Below, piece after piece: positions 8,561 to 16,047 of a DNA stretch of 33,299 nucleotides. Numbering within the stretch: the stretch's first letter is position 1; each line of letters opens with the position of its first letter. The notes beneath the pieces were generated by a model. That model saw only the letters and a program-made list of their open reading frames with translations, ran no database searches and was not told where the DNA came from. A program made the position numbers and the translations under genes. This DNA is from Caldifarciminota bacterium (GTDB taxonomy: Bacteria > Hydrothermota > Tepidihabitantia > SM23-42), in NCBI GenBank assembly GCA_023128195.1, contig JAGMEL010000148.1, forward strand, positions 1-33,299, written 5' to 3'.

Positions 8561-9424
8561 ATGAATTTTGTTGTGCTGCTTCAAAAATCAGGTATTTCGC
8601 TTACCAAGGTATTACCGCTGAAAATAACCGACAAGATTGCTGCGGGGATTGGTCTTCTGTATTGTTATATGTCAAAAAAAAAGCGTGGTTATATTAAGAA
8701 AAATTTACAATATATTTTTTCTGACCAGAATATCGAGCCCGAACTACTTAATTTCTATTTAAAACAGACATTCATAAATTTCTCACGTGCAATGGTCGAT
8801 TTTTTTCGACTTGGGTTTATATCAAAGGAAGGTTTTGATGTTGAGCAGATTGGCTTTGAAAATGCTGATAAGGCATTACAGTTCAAAAGGGGATGTATAT
8901 TGATTACCTTGCATCTTGGCAACTGGGATTATGCCGGTTCATATTTGGCAGCATGCGGTGTACGTATGAGCGCCCTGGTTGAAGTAACAGAAACCGAGAT
9001 GTTCGATCTGTATACAAAACATCGCGAGCGTCTGGGTATGAGAACGTTTCCAGTGACCAGGGCGGGTTATGCCTTTCTTTATGCAATCAAGAATCATTCT
9101 ATCTTAGCCGTGCTTGCTGACCGTGATATTATGAAAAATGGTGTTACAATGAATTTCTTTTCCGGCAGGAGGAAAATACCAAAAGGATTAGCTGAGATAA
9201 TCATTAAGAAAAAAATACCTGTGTTATTCGCATATATGGTCTTAAATCCACCTCATAAAATGCACCGTTATTTTTCTATGATCGAACCCCCAATTGTTTT
9301 TGATGGTAATGCCGATGAGTTCAATAGATTAATGGTGAAGAAATTCGAAGGGTATATTAGACAATACCCGGATCAGTGGTTTGTTTTTCATGATGAGTGG
9401 ATTGAAGAAGGGGCAAATACCTAA
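8561..9424 (+). CDS. LpxL/HtrB-type lysophospholipid (lipid A) acyltransferase
   Basis: 287 aa, the usual size for lipid A biosynthesis lauroyl/myristoyl acyltransferases, which act at the inner membrane on a Kdo2-lipid A-type acceptor. The catalytic H-x4-D motif is H118-D123 in LHLGNWD, preceded by the hydrophobic GCILIT segment. The second conserved region around DRDIMKNGVTMNFFSGRRKIPKG, and the C-terminal YPDQWFVFHDEW, match the family. A hydrophobic stretch at about 25-36 could anchor it. It suggests an outer membrane, but related enzymes acylate other lipids. It has no good ribosome site and probably depends on coupling with the aminotransferase gene. Its stop codon lies inside one copy of a 20-bp direct repeat (9416-9435). 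Confidence 0.85.
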   Translation: MNFVVLLQKSGISLTKVLPLKITDKIAAGIGLLYCYMSKKKRGYIKKNLQYIFSDQNIEPELLNFYLKQTFINFSRAMVDFFRLGFISKEGFDVEQIGFENADKALQFKRGCILITLHLGNWDYAGSYLAACGVRMSALVEVTETEMFDLYTKHRERLGMRTFPVTRAGYAFLYAIKNHSILAVLADRDIMKNGVTMNFFSGRRKIPKGLAEIIIKKKIPVLFAYMVLNPPHKMHRYFSMIEPPIVFDGNADEFNRLMVKKFEGYIRQYPDQWFVFHDEWIEEGANT

Positions 9425-9598
9425 ATGCCTAAAATGCCTAAACCCAGCCCGTTTGCAACGGGCTGGGGTAAATACCTAAATTCCAAAATACCTAAAATAA
9501 ATGAGGAAAGGAAATTAGGAGATCAGGGTATCAGGATACCAGGAGATCAGGAAATCAGGGGATCAGGAGATCAGAGGGAATACCTAAATGCCTAAAAT
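9416..9598. repeat. Insertion-like repeat block between the acyltransferase gene and dut
   Basis: A perfect 20-bp direct repeat (AATACCTAAATGCCTAAAAT at 9416-9435 and 9579-9598) flanks 143 bp holding an 11-bp-stem palindrome (9443-9453/9457-9467, CCCAGCCCGTT) and a run of GGAGATCAG-like words (about 9517-9574: GGAGATCAG, GGAAATCAG, GGGGATCAG). The first repeat copy contains the upstream stop codon; the second supplies the dut start codon. Removing one copy plus the insert would leave the two genes directly abutting (TAAATG). Confidence 0.75.
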
Positions 9599-10019
9599 AA
9601 AAGTGAAGATTAATGGGAAATTTATCCCTCAGTACCATAGTGAAATGGCGGCGGGTTGTGATCTTTATGCAGATATTGACGAGGATGTGATGATTAAACC
9701 AGGACATTTTTGTGCTGTTCCCACCGGGATTAAGATTGAGATTCCCGAAGGTTATGAAGCACAGGTAAGACCCCGAAGTGGTCTGGCACTAAAGTACGGT
9801 ATTGGTTTATTAAATTCACCAGGAACAATTGATGCAGACTATCGAGGAGAGATAAAGGTTATATTGTTCAATTTTGGAAAGAATTCTTTTAAAATTGAGA
9901 AAGAAGAACGCATTGCCCAATTGGTTTTCACACGGATTACAAAAGCAGAATTTGTTCCAGTTAAGCAGCTGAAAAGGACAAAACGGGGGAGTGGTGGATT
10001 TGGCCATACAGGAAGATGA
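9588..10019 (+). CDS. dut: dUTP diphosphatase
   Basis: Homotrimeric dUTPase that hydrolyses dUTP to dUMP plus diphosphate, keeping uracil out of DNA and feeding dTMP synthesis. 143 aa, typical length. All five family motifs are seen: AAGCDLYA (21-28), RPRSGLA (61-67), NSPGTIDADYRGE (76-88, catalytic Asp82), ERIAQLVF, and the C-terminal P-loop-like RGSGGFGHTG. The start ATG lies within the second copy of a 20-bp direct repeat and has no Shine-Dalgarno site. A competing ATG in the first repeat copy (9425) opens a 56-codon reading frame that ends at 9595, out of frame with dut. The stop overlaps the next start by 4 bp (ATGA). Confidence 0.96.
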   Translation: MPKIKVKINGKFIPQYHSEMAAGCDLYADIDEDVMIKPGHFCAVPTGIKIEIPEGYEAQVRPRSGLALKYGIGLLNSPGTIDADYRGEIKVILFNFGKNSFKIEKEERIAQLVFTRITKAEFVPVKQLKRTKRGSGGFGHTGR

Positions 10020-11134
10020 AGATTCTCCTGGTTGCTGACAATTTCTATCCACATACTGGTGGAGTTCCAGAACATATGTTATATCTCTGGCAGCATTTAA
10101 GGAAGTTTGGCCACGATGCGAAGATCCTTGCCCCTTCATTTGGTAAAAATTATCCTTATGTTGATGAAAATATTATTAGAATAGGCAGGGCAATAAATAT
10201 TCCTAAAAACAAATCTTTTGCAATCTTGACCTTTGGTATTACTCTTCCCTGGAAATTGAGGCGTTTTCTTGATGAAGAAAATTTTGATATTGTGCATATC
10301 CAAGGACCTCTAGCACCGGTCTTACCCTATTTTGCATTAAAGTATTCAAAGGCAAAGAATTTTGTTACGTTCCATTCAGCGCATGAAGAGAGTTTTGGCT
10401 ACGTTTTATGGGAACCCATATTAGAGCAATACTTCAGGAAGATTGATGGATTAATTGCTGTTTCTGAAGTTGCCCGCGATTCTGTGTCAAAATATTTCCC
10501 CGGTGATTATCGGATCATTCCTAATGGGATTGATACGAATCGTTTTAGAACGGATGTTAAGCCAATGCCGGAACTGGAAAAATATTCACCGAAAATTCTG
10601 TTTGTCGGAAGGTTTGAGCCGAGAAAGGGATTAAAATATCTATTCCAGGCATTTCCCATGATTATAGATGAGTTTCCTGAAGCAAAACTTATTATTGTGG
10701 GAAGGGGATTTCTTGAACGTTATTATCGTCGTTATGTTGAAGAGCATATTAAAGGAAATGTAATATTTGTTGGGCATGTTAGTCCTGAAGATTTGCCAAG
10801 GTATTATGCATCTTGTGATATCTATAGCTCTCCGGCAACCGGTGCAGAGAGTTTTGGCATTGTTTTACTTGAGGCAATGGCGAGCGGTAAGCCGATAGTC
10901 GCCTCAGATATCCCTGGATATCAGAGAGTCATGGAACAGGGCAAAGAGGGATTGTTTTTCAAAGCATGTGATCATGAATCATTGGCAGAGAATATTATCT
11001 GTTTACTAAAAGATAAAAAAAGGATGAAAGAGATGGGACAGAGCGGTAGAGAAAAGTCATTGAGATATGATTGGAAAATTGTTACAAAACAGGTATTAGA
11101 TTTTTATAAAGAGATATTGGAGAAAAGAGTTTAA
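10016..11134 (+). CDS. GT4-family glycosyltransferase
   Basis: 372-aa retaining glycosyltransferase with GT-B fold, most like glycolipid mannosyl- or glucosyltransferases. The N-terminal acceptor domain starts KILLVADNFYPHTGGVPEHM, with the glycine-rich loop of the family. The C-terminal nucleotide-sugar domain has LFVGRFEPRKGLKYL (about 196-210) and the EX7E motif ESFGIVLLEAMASGKPIVASD. It overlaps dut by 4 bp and is followed after 3 bp by the MFS gene. With the acyltransferase and deacetylase nearby, a role in envelope glycan or glycolipid assembly is inferred. The sugar donor is unknown. Confidence 0.9.
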   Translation: MKILLVADNFYPHTGGVPEHMLYLWQHLRKFGHDAKILAPSFGKNYPYVDENIIRIGRAINIPKNKSFAILTFGITLPWKLRRFLDEENFDIVHIQGPLAPVLPYFALKYSKAKNFVTFHSAHEESFGYVLWEPILEQYFRKIDGLIAVSEVARDSVSKYFPGDYRIIPNGIDTNRFRTDVKPMPELEKYSPKILFVGRFEPRKGLKYLFQAFPMIIDEFPEAKLIIVGRGFLERYYRRYVEEHIKGNVIFVGHVSPEDLPRYYASCDIYSSPATGAESFGIVLLEAMASGKPIVASDIPGYQRVMEQGKEGLFFKACDHESLAENIICLLKDKKRMKEMGQSGREKSLRYDWKIVTKQVLDFYKEILEKRV

Positions 11135-11137
11135 CAA

Positions 11138-12412
11138 ATGTGGTCTACTCTGAAAAATAAAGATTTTTCAATCTTTGTATTTTCTCAAACAGTAAGTCAA
11201 TTTGGCGACAAATTAGACTACATCGCATTGATCGGTATTATCGGTCTTTTCCCACAGAGCCGCACTCCATTTTTACTTTCTCAGCTCGCAATATTTATGA
11301 CTTTGCCGGTATTGATTTTCGGACCAATCGCCGGTGTTTTGGTAGACAGATGGCATAAGAAAAAGGTTATGGTGACCTGTGATGCGCTGAGAATGGTCTG
11401 TGCGCTTTTGATTCCAGTACTTTTTATTTTAACAGAAAATATATATCCGGTTTTTGGGGTTGTCTTTTTTATGTTTCTTTTTACGTTATTCTTTAATTCA
11501 GCTCGGAGCGCGATAATTCCTAATTTGGTTACAAAAAAGCAGATATTAAAGGCAAACTCAATTGTTAATTTTGTTGGTAGGGCAGCTACTTTTCTTGGTA
11601 TGGGACTGGGTGGATTAATAGTTGACTGGTATATATGGCCCAAACTCATAGGTTTGGCAGGTTGGACTGTTGCCTTTATACTTGATGCCATTACATTTGG
11701 TACATCAGCAGTAATGCTCTATTTAATGAAGGTTAAGCTGGCAGAACCACTCAAGCAAAAAAAACATCTCGAGCCTAAGGGATTTTTGCTCCTCATACGT
11801 GATGGTTTAGTACAGGTATGGAAAGAGTTGAAACACGCTGTGCATGAGATACTTAAAGAGAAGAACCTGGCTTTTGCAATGTCATCGATTTTGTTAATGA
11901 TAATTGCCGGTTGTATTATTTATGTGCTTGTCATCCCAATTGTCCAACAGGACATGGGATGGGGAACCAAGGGTGTTGGTGGTCTGGCTGCAGCCGGAGC
12001 ATTGGGGCTTTTGGTTGGAGCTTATTTTGTTGGTGTTTTTGGTCATCACTTTGATTTGAAAAATATAATTCTTGCCTGTTTTATCGTATTGGGTGGTGCT
12101 CTGGCTATATTTCCTTTTCTAAATAACATTTTGCTTTTTTTGCTTGTTATATTTATTGGTGGAATTGCAATGTCTCCAGTATTTATTGGCCAGGATACTT
12201 TGATTCACCACCATGCTGATGAGTTTATAAGAGGAAGGATGTTTTCAATCAGGGATTGGATTTTAAACTGTTCTTTTGTTGTTGGTGCACTTATTATCGG
12301 TTTCCTCGCCACGTTAATGAAAAAGGATTTTATTTTCATTATTTCTGGAATTGTACTTGTTATTTTGGCAATTTTTGGTTGGTTTATTCTGGCTCGTGTT
12401 AAATCTCGTTAG
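11138..12412 (+). CDS. MFS transporter (MFS_3/EntS-like)
   Basis: 424-aa polytopic membrane protein with about 11-12 hydrophobic segments. The N-terminal half starts NKDFSIFVFSQTVSQFGDKL and has the MFS loop 2-3 signature GVLVDRWHKKKVM (family G-x3-D-R-x-G/H-R-R/K). A cytosolic linker (about 195-245) separates the two six-helix halves. The family includes drug, siderophore and macrolide exporters; the substrate here is unknown. It sits in a run of envelope glycan genes, so export of a glycan or lipid precursor is possible but not shown. Confidence 0.85.
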   Translation: MWSTLKNKDFSIFVFSQTVSQFGDKLDYIALIGIIGLFPQSRTPFLLSQLAIFMTLPVLIFGPIAGVLVDRWHKKKVMVTCDALRMVCALLIPVLFILTENIYPVFGVVFFMFLFTLFFNSARSAIIPNLVTKKQILKANSIVNFVGRAATFLGMGLGGLIVDWYIWPKLIGLAGWTVAFILDAITFGTSAVMLYLMKVKLAEPLKQKKHLEPKGFLLLIRDGLVQVWKELKHAVHEILKEKNLAFAMSSILLMIIAGCIIYVLVIPIVQQDMGWGTKGVGGLAAAGALGLLVGAYFVGVFGHHFDLKNIILACFIVLGGALAIFPFLNNILLFLLVIFIGGIAMSPVFIGQDTLIHHHADEFIRGRMFSIRDWILNCSFVVGALIIGFLATLMKKDFIFIISGIVLVILAIFGWFILARVKSR

Positions 12413-12449
12413 AAATTCAAAAAAGACATTGGAGCTTACCTCTGATAAA

Positions 12450-13187
12450 ATGGTGAGATTTTCTAACGGGATAAAGGCACTGCAGTTTCACAGGATAACA
12501 CCTAAATTCCAGTTGTGTGGTACCTGGAATAAGCCCGTTCAGTTTGAAGAATTCTTAGAATACTTATGCAAAAATGGAATAGAAGCTATTCTTCCTGGTC
12601 AAAGAGATAGTGGTATTGTTATTACATTCGATGATGGGGAGGAAAGTATTTATGATTACGCATTTCCGATTCTTAAGAAGTACGGTGTTAAAGCAGTCGT
12701 TTTTCTTATTGTAGATTATATTGGCAGGAGAAATCTATGGGATATTACGCTCACTGGCAAACGTGTTCAACATTTGTCCTGGGATGAGATTATTGAAATG
12801 AAAAAATGGGGTATTGAGTTTGGTTCTCATACAATGACCCATCGTAATTTAACAAAACTGAGTAAAGAGAAAATTGAACACGAACTTTCTGAATCAAAAA
12901 GAGTACTAAGACAAAAGATCGGTGAATGTAATAGTATATCATATCCATTTAATAGAGTTAATTCAACAGTAATTAAGGTGGCTGCCAATGCCGGCTATAA
13001 GTTTGGTTTTGGCGGCGATGGTAGTAGTAATCTTTTGTTAAAAAAAGAGGCGATATACATAACTGATAATACTAAAACTTTTGCCGTAAAGGTTTTTGAA
13101 AAGCCGGATTTATTATATCGCTATGAAAGAATAAAACAGAAGGTTATTAATTACTTTACCATAGCAACTATGGTTACTAAGAGATAG
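12450..13187 (+). CDS. Polysaccharide deacetylase (NodB domain, CE4)
   Basis: 245 aa counted from ATG 12450. The frame is open upstream to 12351, but those codons overlap the MFS gene and would add a hydrophobic segment copied from the shadow frame. The NodB domain carries TFDDG with metal/catalytic D61 and D62, and the second motif HTMTH (H127, H131). YPFNRVNSTV stands at the usual third-motif place, where many members have SYPFG. It would remove N- or O-acetyl groups from a cell-envelope sugar. No signal peptide is evident from this start; a TTG at 12429 is an alternative start. It is the last gene of the glycan run, and its stop (TAG) abuts a tandem duplication. Confidence 0.82.
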   Translation: MVRFSNGIKALQFHRITPKFQLCGTWNKPVQFEEFLEYLCKNGIEAILPGQRDSGIVITFDDGEESIYDYAFPILKKYGVKAVVFLIVDYIGRRNLWDITLTGKRVQHLSWDEIIEMKKWGIEFGSHTMTHRNLTKLSKEKIEHELSESKRVLRQKIGECNSISYPFNRVNSTVIKVAANAGYKFGFGGDGSSNLLLKKEAIYITDNTKTFAVKVFEKPDLLYRYERIKQKVINYFTIATMVTKR

Positions 13188-13395
13188 AGGATGGGTTTGG
13201 GTGTGGATGCTTGATAAAGATAGAAAACAGGCTTGGGTTTGGAAGCGGGAAATCCAGCATCTTAACCCTAACCCAATAACCATTTGGTAAGGATGGGTTT
13301 GGGTGTGGATGCTTGATAAAGATAGAAAACAGGCTTGGGTTTGGAAGCGGGAAATCCAGCATCTTAACCCTAACCCAATAACCATTTGGTAAGGA
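13188..13395. repeat. 102-bp tandem duplication with internal hairpin
   Basis: The segments 13188-13293 and 13290-13395 are identical (106 bp at a 102-bp period). Each unit has G-rich words near its start (TGGGTTTGGGTG and CTTGGGTTTGGAAGCGGG) and telomere-like AACCCTAACCC near its end. The start (about 13193-13214) and the end can pair over about 22 nt with a few mismatches, so each unit can fold as a long imperfect hairpin. The 3' end of copy two merges into the AAGGAGG ribosome site of the TPR gene. Confidence 0.9.
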
Positions 13396-13401
13396 GGTCT
13401 T

Positions 13402-14136
13402 ATGTTTAAATATGTTTCTTCGGTTTTGGTAATAGCAGTATCATTTGCTGTTGCTCAGCACAGTGATTCGTTAATCGATAAGGCGATGGAATTATTTGAT
13501 ACGCGACACTTGAATGCGGAAAATCTAACAGAGAGCAGGGATATTCTTCAGAGCATTGTAAAAAGCGAGCCAAATAATCTACGGGCAAATTACGAACTTT
13601 CCAGGGTTTATTACAAACTTGGAGATCGGGTAGAGACAAAAGACGAAAAACTCGAAATGTATAACAAGGGCAAGGAATACGGGAAGAAAGCAAAGAAGAT
13701 AGATGATAATTCTGCATCGGCACATTTCTGGTATGTTGTCAACGTGGGAAGGATAGGGCAAACAAAGGGTGTATTAAATTCATTATTTTTGGTTCCCGAA
13801 ATCAAAGAGGAGATTAAGAAAATATTGAAGATTGACCCGGAACATACTGGAGCCCTTGATGTCAAGGCGATGTTATATTATGAATTGCCTGGTTTGCTGG
13901 GTGGTAACGTGAATAAGACAATTGAGTTATTGAACAAGGGAATCGAGATCGACTCTAATTATTCACTACTCTATGTTGATATGGCAAGGTCATATATAAA
14001 GAAGAAGGATTATGAAAATGCACGTTGGTTCTTGAATAAAGTCCCAGAGATGGAAAATCCTACTTACGATGCAGACTTGATCCTTAATGACAAACCCGAG
14101 GCACTTGAGTTATTAGAGGAGATTAAAGGAAAGTAG
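13402..14136 (+). CDS. Secreted TPR-repeat protein
   Basis: 244 aa with a signal peptide (hydrophobic 5-17, likely cleavage AVA|Q after residue 18). The mature part is helical, with several tetratricopeptide-like units: residues about 40-75 (NNLRANYELSRVYYKLGDR), about 85-125, and about 155-225 (LLNKGIEIDSNYSLLYVDMARSYIKKKDYENA). It probably acts as a periplasmic scaffold. It resembles the TPR proteins annotated as TRAP-associated TatT, but no TRAP transporter is visible here. A strong AAGGAGG site 6 nt before the ATG comes from the downstream edge of the tandem repeat. Confidence 0.75.
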   Translation: MFKYVSSVLVIAVSFAVAQHSDSLIDKAMELFDTRHLNAENLTESRDILQSIVKSEPNNLRANYELSRVYYKLGDRVETKDEKLEMYNKGKEYGKKAKKIDDNSASAHFWYVVNVGRIGQTKGVLNSLFLVPEIKEEIKKILKIDPEHTGALDVKAMLYYELPGLLGGNVNKTIELLNKGIEIDSNYSLLYVDMARSYIKKKDYENARWFLNKVPEMENPTYDADLILNDKPEALELLEEIKGK

Positions 14137-14147
14137 TAATTTTAGAT

Positions 14148-14601
14148 TGCAGATCTCAAATTGCGGATTTGAAGGGTGATAAATGAGGAGTGACGAGTTG
14201 AAAAGTCGAACTAAGAAATTTGCCATAGATGTAATAAAATTAGTTGGAATATTTCCGAATACGAAGGCCGCAGATATTATTGGCCGTCAGCTTATAAAAT
14301 CATCGACTTCAGTTGGAGCGAACTATCGTTCTGCATGTAGAGCTCAATCCCGTGCTCATTTTATCTCTAAGCTAAGCATTGTTTTGGAAGAGACAGATGA
14401 GTCGCAGTATTGGTTGGAGCTGGCACTGGTGTTAAACCTCGCTAAACCGAGTAGGATTAAAACGTTGATTAATGAGTCTGGTGAATTGATGGCAATATTT
14501 ATTTCATCTATAAAAACGGCAAGAAAGAAAAAGTGATGAACGACTTGAGTTCTGCAGTTTACTATACAGATAATTTTGCAATTTTAAATTTGAAATCTGC
14601 A
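14148..14601. mobile_element. Four-helix-bundle gene bracketed by imperfect inverted repeats
   Basis: TGCAGATCTCAAATT (14148-14162) and its near-complement AATTTGAAATCTGCA (14587-14601) match at 14 of 15 positions and flank the 117-codon gene at 14183-14536. The unit fills the gap between the TPR gene stop (14136) and the threonine synthase homologue start (14609). No transposase is present. Whether it is mobile, perhaps moved in trans, is inference. A related inverted pair AAATCTGCA/TGCAGATTT lies at 15898-15906 and 15955-15963. Confidence 0.4.
14183..14536 (+). CDS. Four-helix-bundle protein (23S rRNA intervening-sequence protein family)
   Basis: 117 aa. This is the family of small helical proteins first found encoded in 23S rRNA intervening sequences and now known as stand-alone genes of unknown function; they form pentameric four-helix bundles. 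Family signatures: FAIDVIKLV (13-21), the central RQLIKSSTSVGANYRSACRAQSRAHF block with its conserved S-S-x-G-A-N-Y-x-E/A pattern, and the EETDESQYWLELAL helix. It is a complete family-length protein with a lysine-rich tail. It is flanked by imperfect inverted repeats. A second family member of the other subtype lies at 30925-31311. Confidence 0.88.
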   Translation: MRSDELKSRTKKFAIDVIKLVGIFPNTKAADIIGRQLIKSSTSVGANYRSACRAQSRAHFISKLSIVLEETDESQYWLELALVLNLAKPSRIKTLINESGELMAIFISSIKTARKKK

Positions 14602-14608
14602 TTATAAC

Positions 14609-15790
14609 ATGTCTTTTGTCCATCATTTAGAGTGTTCTAAATGCGGTAACAAATTAGAACCTGACCGCCTCTGGAATCTTTGTTCTATTTGCGGAAAACC
14701 ATTGATCGTGCTCTATGACTTGAAGAAAATACGTAGATCTGTGAAACAGGGAGATATAGCAGGCCGTAAACCAAATCTCTGGCGTTATCAGGAATTGCTT
14801 CCGGTTCAAAACCCAAATAATATTCTCTGTTTGGGCGAGGGTTTTACACCATTGATTCATGCTACCCAGGTCGGCAAGGCACTCAGGTTTGCCAATTTAT
14901 ATATCAAAGATGAAGGACAGAATCCTACCGGTTCTTTTAATGCTCGTGGTCTGGCAGTTGCAGTTTCGCGGGCACGTGAACTGGGAGTCAAAGAGGTTTT
15001 GATTTCCTCAACAGGTAATGCAGCCGGTGCAATGAGTGCCTATGCTGCTCTCGGTGGTTTAAAGGCATTCGTTTATATGCCGCGCGATGTACCCAAAACC
15101 TTTGTTGTTGAATGTATTGCTATGGGAGCTGAGGTTCAGCTTGTTAACGGGTCTATGAGTAATTGTAGTCATAGGGCAGCACAGGATGCTCGTCAATCTG
15201 GACGTTTTGATATATCTACATTTAAAGAGCCATACCGTGTCGAAGGAAATAAGACTATGGGTTTTGAATTAGCTGAGCAGATGGGTTGGAAGTTGCCCGA
15301 TGTCATTATTTACCCTACTGGTGAAGGTACAGGTTTGGTCGGTATGTGGAAGGCATTTGAGGAATTGCAGAGTCTGGGTTGGATTAAATCAAAATTGCCC
15401 CGTATGGTTGCGGTTCAAGCAAGCCGCTGTGCTCCAATAGTTAAGGCATTTAATCAGGGTAAAAAATTTGCTGAACCCTGGCGTGACGCGCAGACCATTG
15501 CCTATGGTCTTTGTGTACCTGATACCATAGGTGACTTTCTTGTTTTGCGCACCTTGCGTGAGAGCCGCGGCACTGCGATTGCTGTATCTGATACAGAGAT
15601 AATGAAGGCGATAAAGCAAGTCAGTAATACCCAGGGGATATTCTGCTCTCCTGAAGGTGCTGCAACACTGGTTGCATTTAAAAACCTGCGTAAACAGGGT
15701 TGGATTGAAGATAATGAGACAGTGGTGCTTTTCAACACTGCAACCGGACTCAAATACGTCCATTTATGGGCAAAGGATTTGAGATTTTAA
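14609..15790 (+). CDS. Threonine synthase homologue lacking the PLP lysine
   Basis: 393 aa, full family length, fold-type II PLP enzyme architecture. The N-terminus has a CxxC-x12-CxxC zinc-ribbon-like motif (C9, C12, C25, C28). Conserved blocks: GEGFTPL, DEGQNPTGSF, SSTGNAAGAMSAYAA, PTGEGTGLVGMWKAF, and SPEGAATLVA. At the site where threonine synthases carry the Schiff-base lysine (GSFKDRG or GSFKARG) this protein has GSFNARG, that is Asn111 (codon AAT). In the glycine-rich PTGGGTG segment Gly is replaced by Glu239 (GAA for GGA). Both changes are single-base. Without the lysine the usual beta/gamma-replacement chemistry should fail, so this is either a non-catalytic or altered-function paralogue, or the assembly has errors. 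It is not called thrC for this reason. Confidence 0.85.
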   Translation: MSFVHHLECSKCGNKLEPDRLWNLCSICGKPLIVLYDLKKIRRSVKQGDIAGRKPNLWRYQELLPVQNPNNILCLGEGFTPLIHATQVGKALRFANLYIKDEGQNPTGSFNARGLAVAVSRARELGVKEVLISSTGNAAGAMSAYAALGGLKAFVYMPRDVPKTFVVECIAMGAEVQLVNGSMSNCSHRAAQDARQSGRFDISTFKEPYRVEGNKTMGFELAEQMGWKLPDVIIYPTGEGTGLVGMWKAFEELQSLGWIKSKLPRMVAVQASRCAPIVKAFNQGKKFAEPWRDAQTIAYGLCVPDTIGDFLVLRTLRESRGTAIAVSDTEIMKAIKQVSNTQGIFCSPEGAATLVAFKNLRKQGWIEDNETVVLFNTATGLKYVHLWAKDLRF

Positions 15791-15798
15791 GAATAATT

Positions 15799-15838
15799 GT
15801 TTAGTCTAAAGAAATCAAAATCTTACATTAGATTAAAC
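15799..15838 (+). terminator. Stem-loop after the threonine synthase homologue
   Basis: GTTTAGTCTAA / TTAGATTAAAC can pair over 11 bp (one G-U) with an 18-nt loop, 9 nt past the stop codon. There is no T-run after it, so it is a weak terminator or a 3'-end structure. Confidence 0.35.
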
Positions 15839-15867
15839 AGCTCATTAATGTTACAGACAGTAGAATA

Positions 15868-15897
15868 AATTGTAGTTACCGAATTTATTGGGTAATT
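15868..15897. repeat. 30-bp repeat upstream of peptidase module 1
   Basis: AATTGTAGTT-N4-AATTTATTGGGT-N-ATT, matching 26 of 30 bases at 20132-20161 upstream of the second peptidase module. The remaining 15898-15990 stretch holds an inverted pair AAATCTGCA/TGCAGATTT and no recognised gene. Confidence 0.6.
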
Positions 15898-15990
15898 AAA
15901 TCTGCAAATTGACATTGTGGTATCGAAACTCAACTATCCAGTACTACTTGGAGGTGCAGATTTTGTGTTGGAAAACATAAAAGGAGCGAT

Positions 15991-16047
15991 ATGCAAAGGG
16001 GCTTGATCTTTAGTTCTCTATGCTGTAAAATATATTGGATGTTCTAA
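15991..16047 (+). CDS. Possible 18-residue leader peptide or broken signal peptide before the HEXXH protein
   Basis: An ATG at 15991 has a strong AAAAGGAG site 6-7 nt upstream and opens an 18-codon frame (MQRGLIFSSLCCKIYWMF) that ends in TAATG, overlapping the start of the next gene by one base. The peptide is hydrophobic, like a signal peptide. It may couple translation of the downstream gene, which has no site of its own, or be a signal peptide detached by a frameshift. Confidence 0.35.
   Translation: MQRGLIFSSLCCKIYWMF

Noticed and set aside
9425..9595. 56-codon frame starting in the first direct-repeat copy
   Set aside because: It translates the palindrome and GATCAG repeats into low-complexity sequence and arises from duplication of the dut start.
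12351..12449. Longer N-terminus of the polysaccharide deacetylase (possible membrane anchor)
   Set aside because: It lies wholly within the MFS coding sequence up to 12412, and its hydrophobicity is a frame shadow of a membrane helix. ATG 12450 fits the domain start.
15833..15846. 14-mer TTAAACAGCTCATT shared with 31919-31932
   Set aside because: Short AT-rich match in unrelated contexts (post-gene stem-loop against a -35 region); likely chance.
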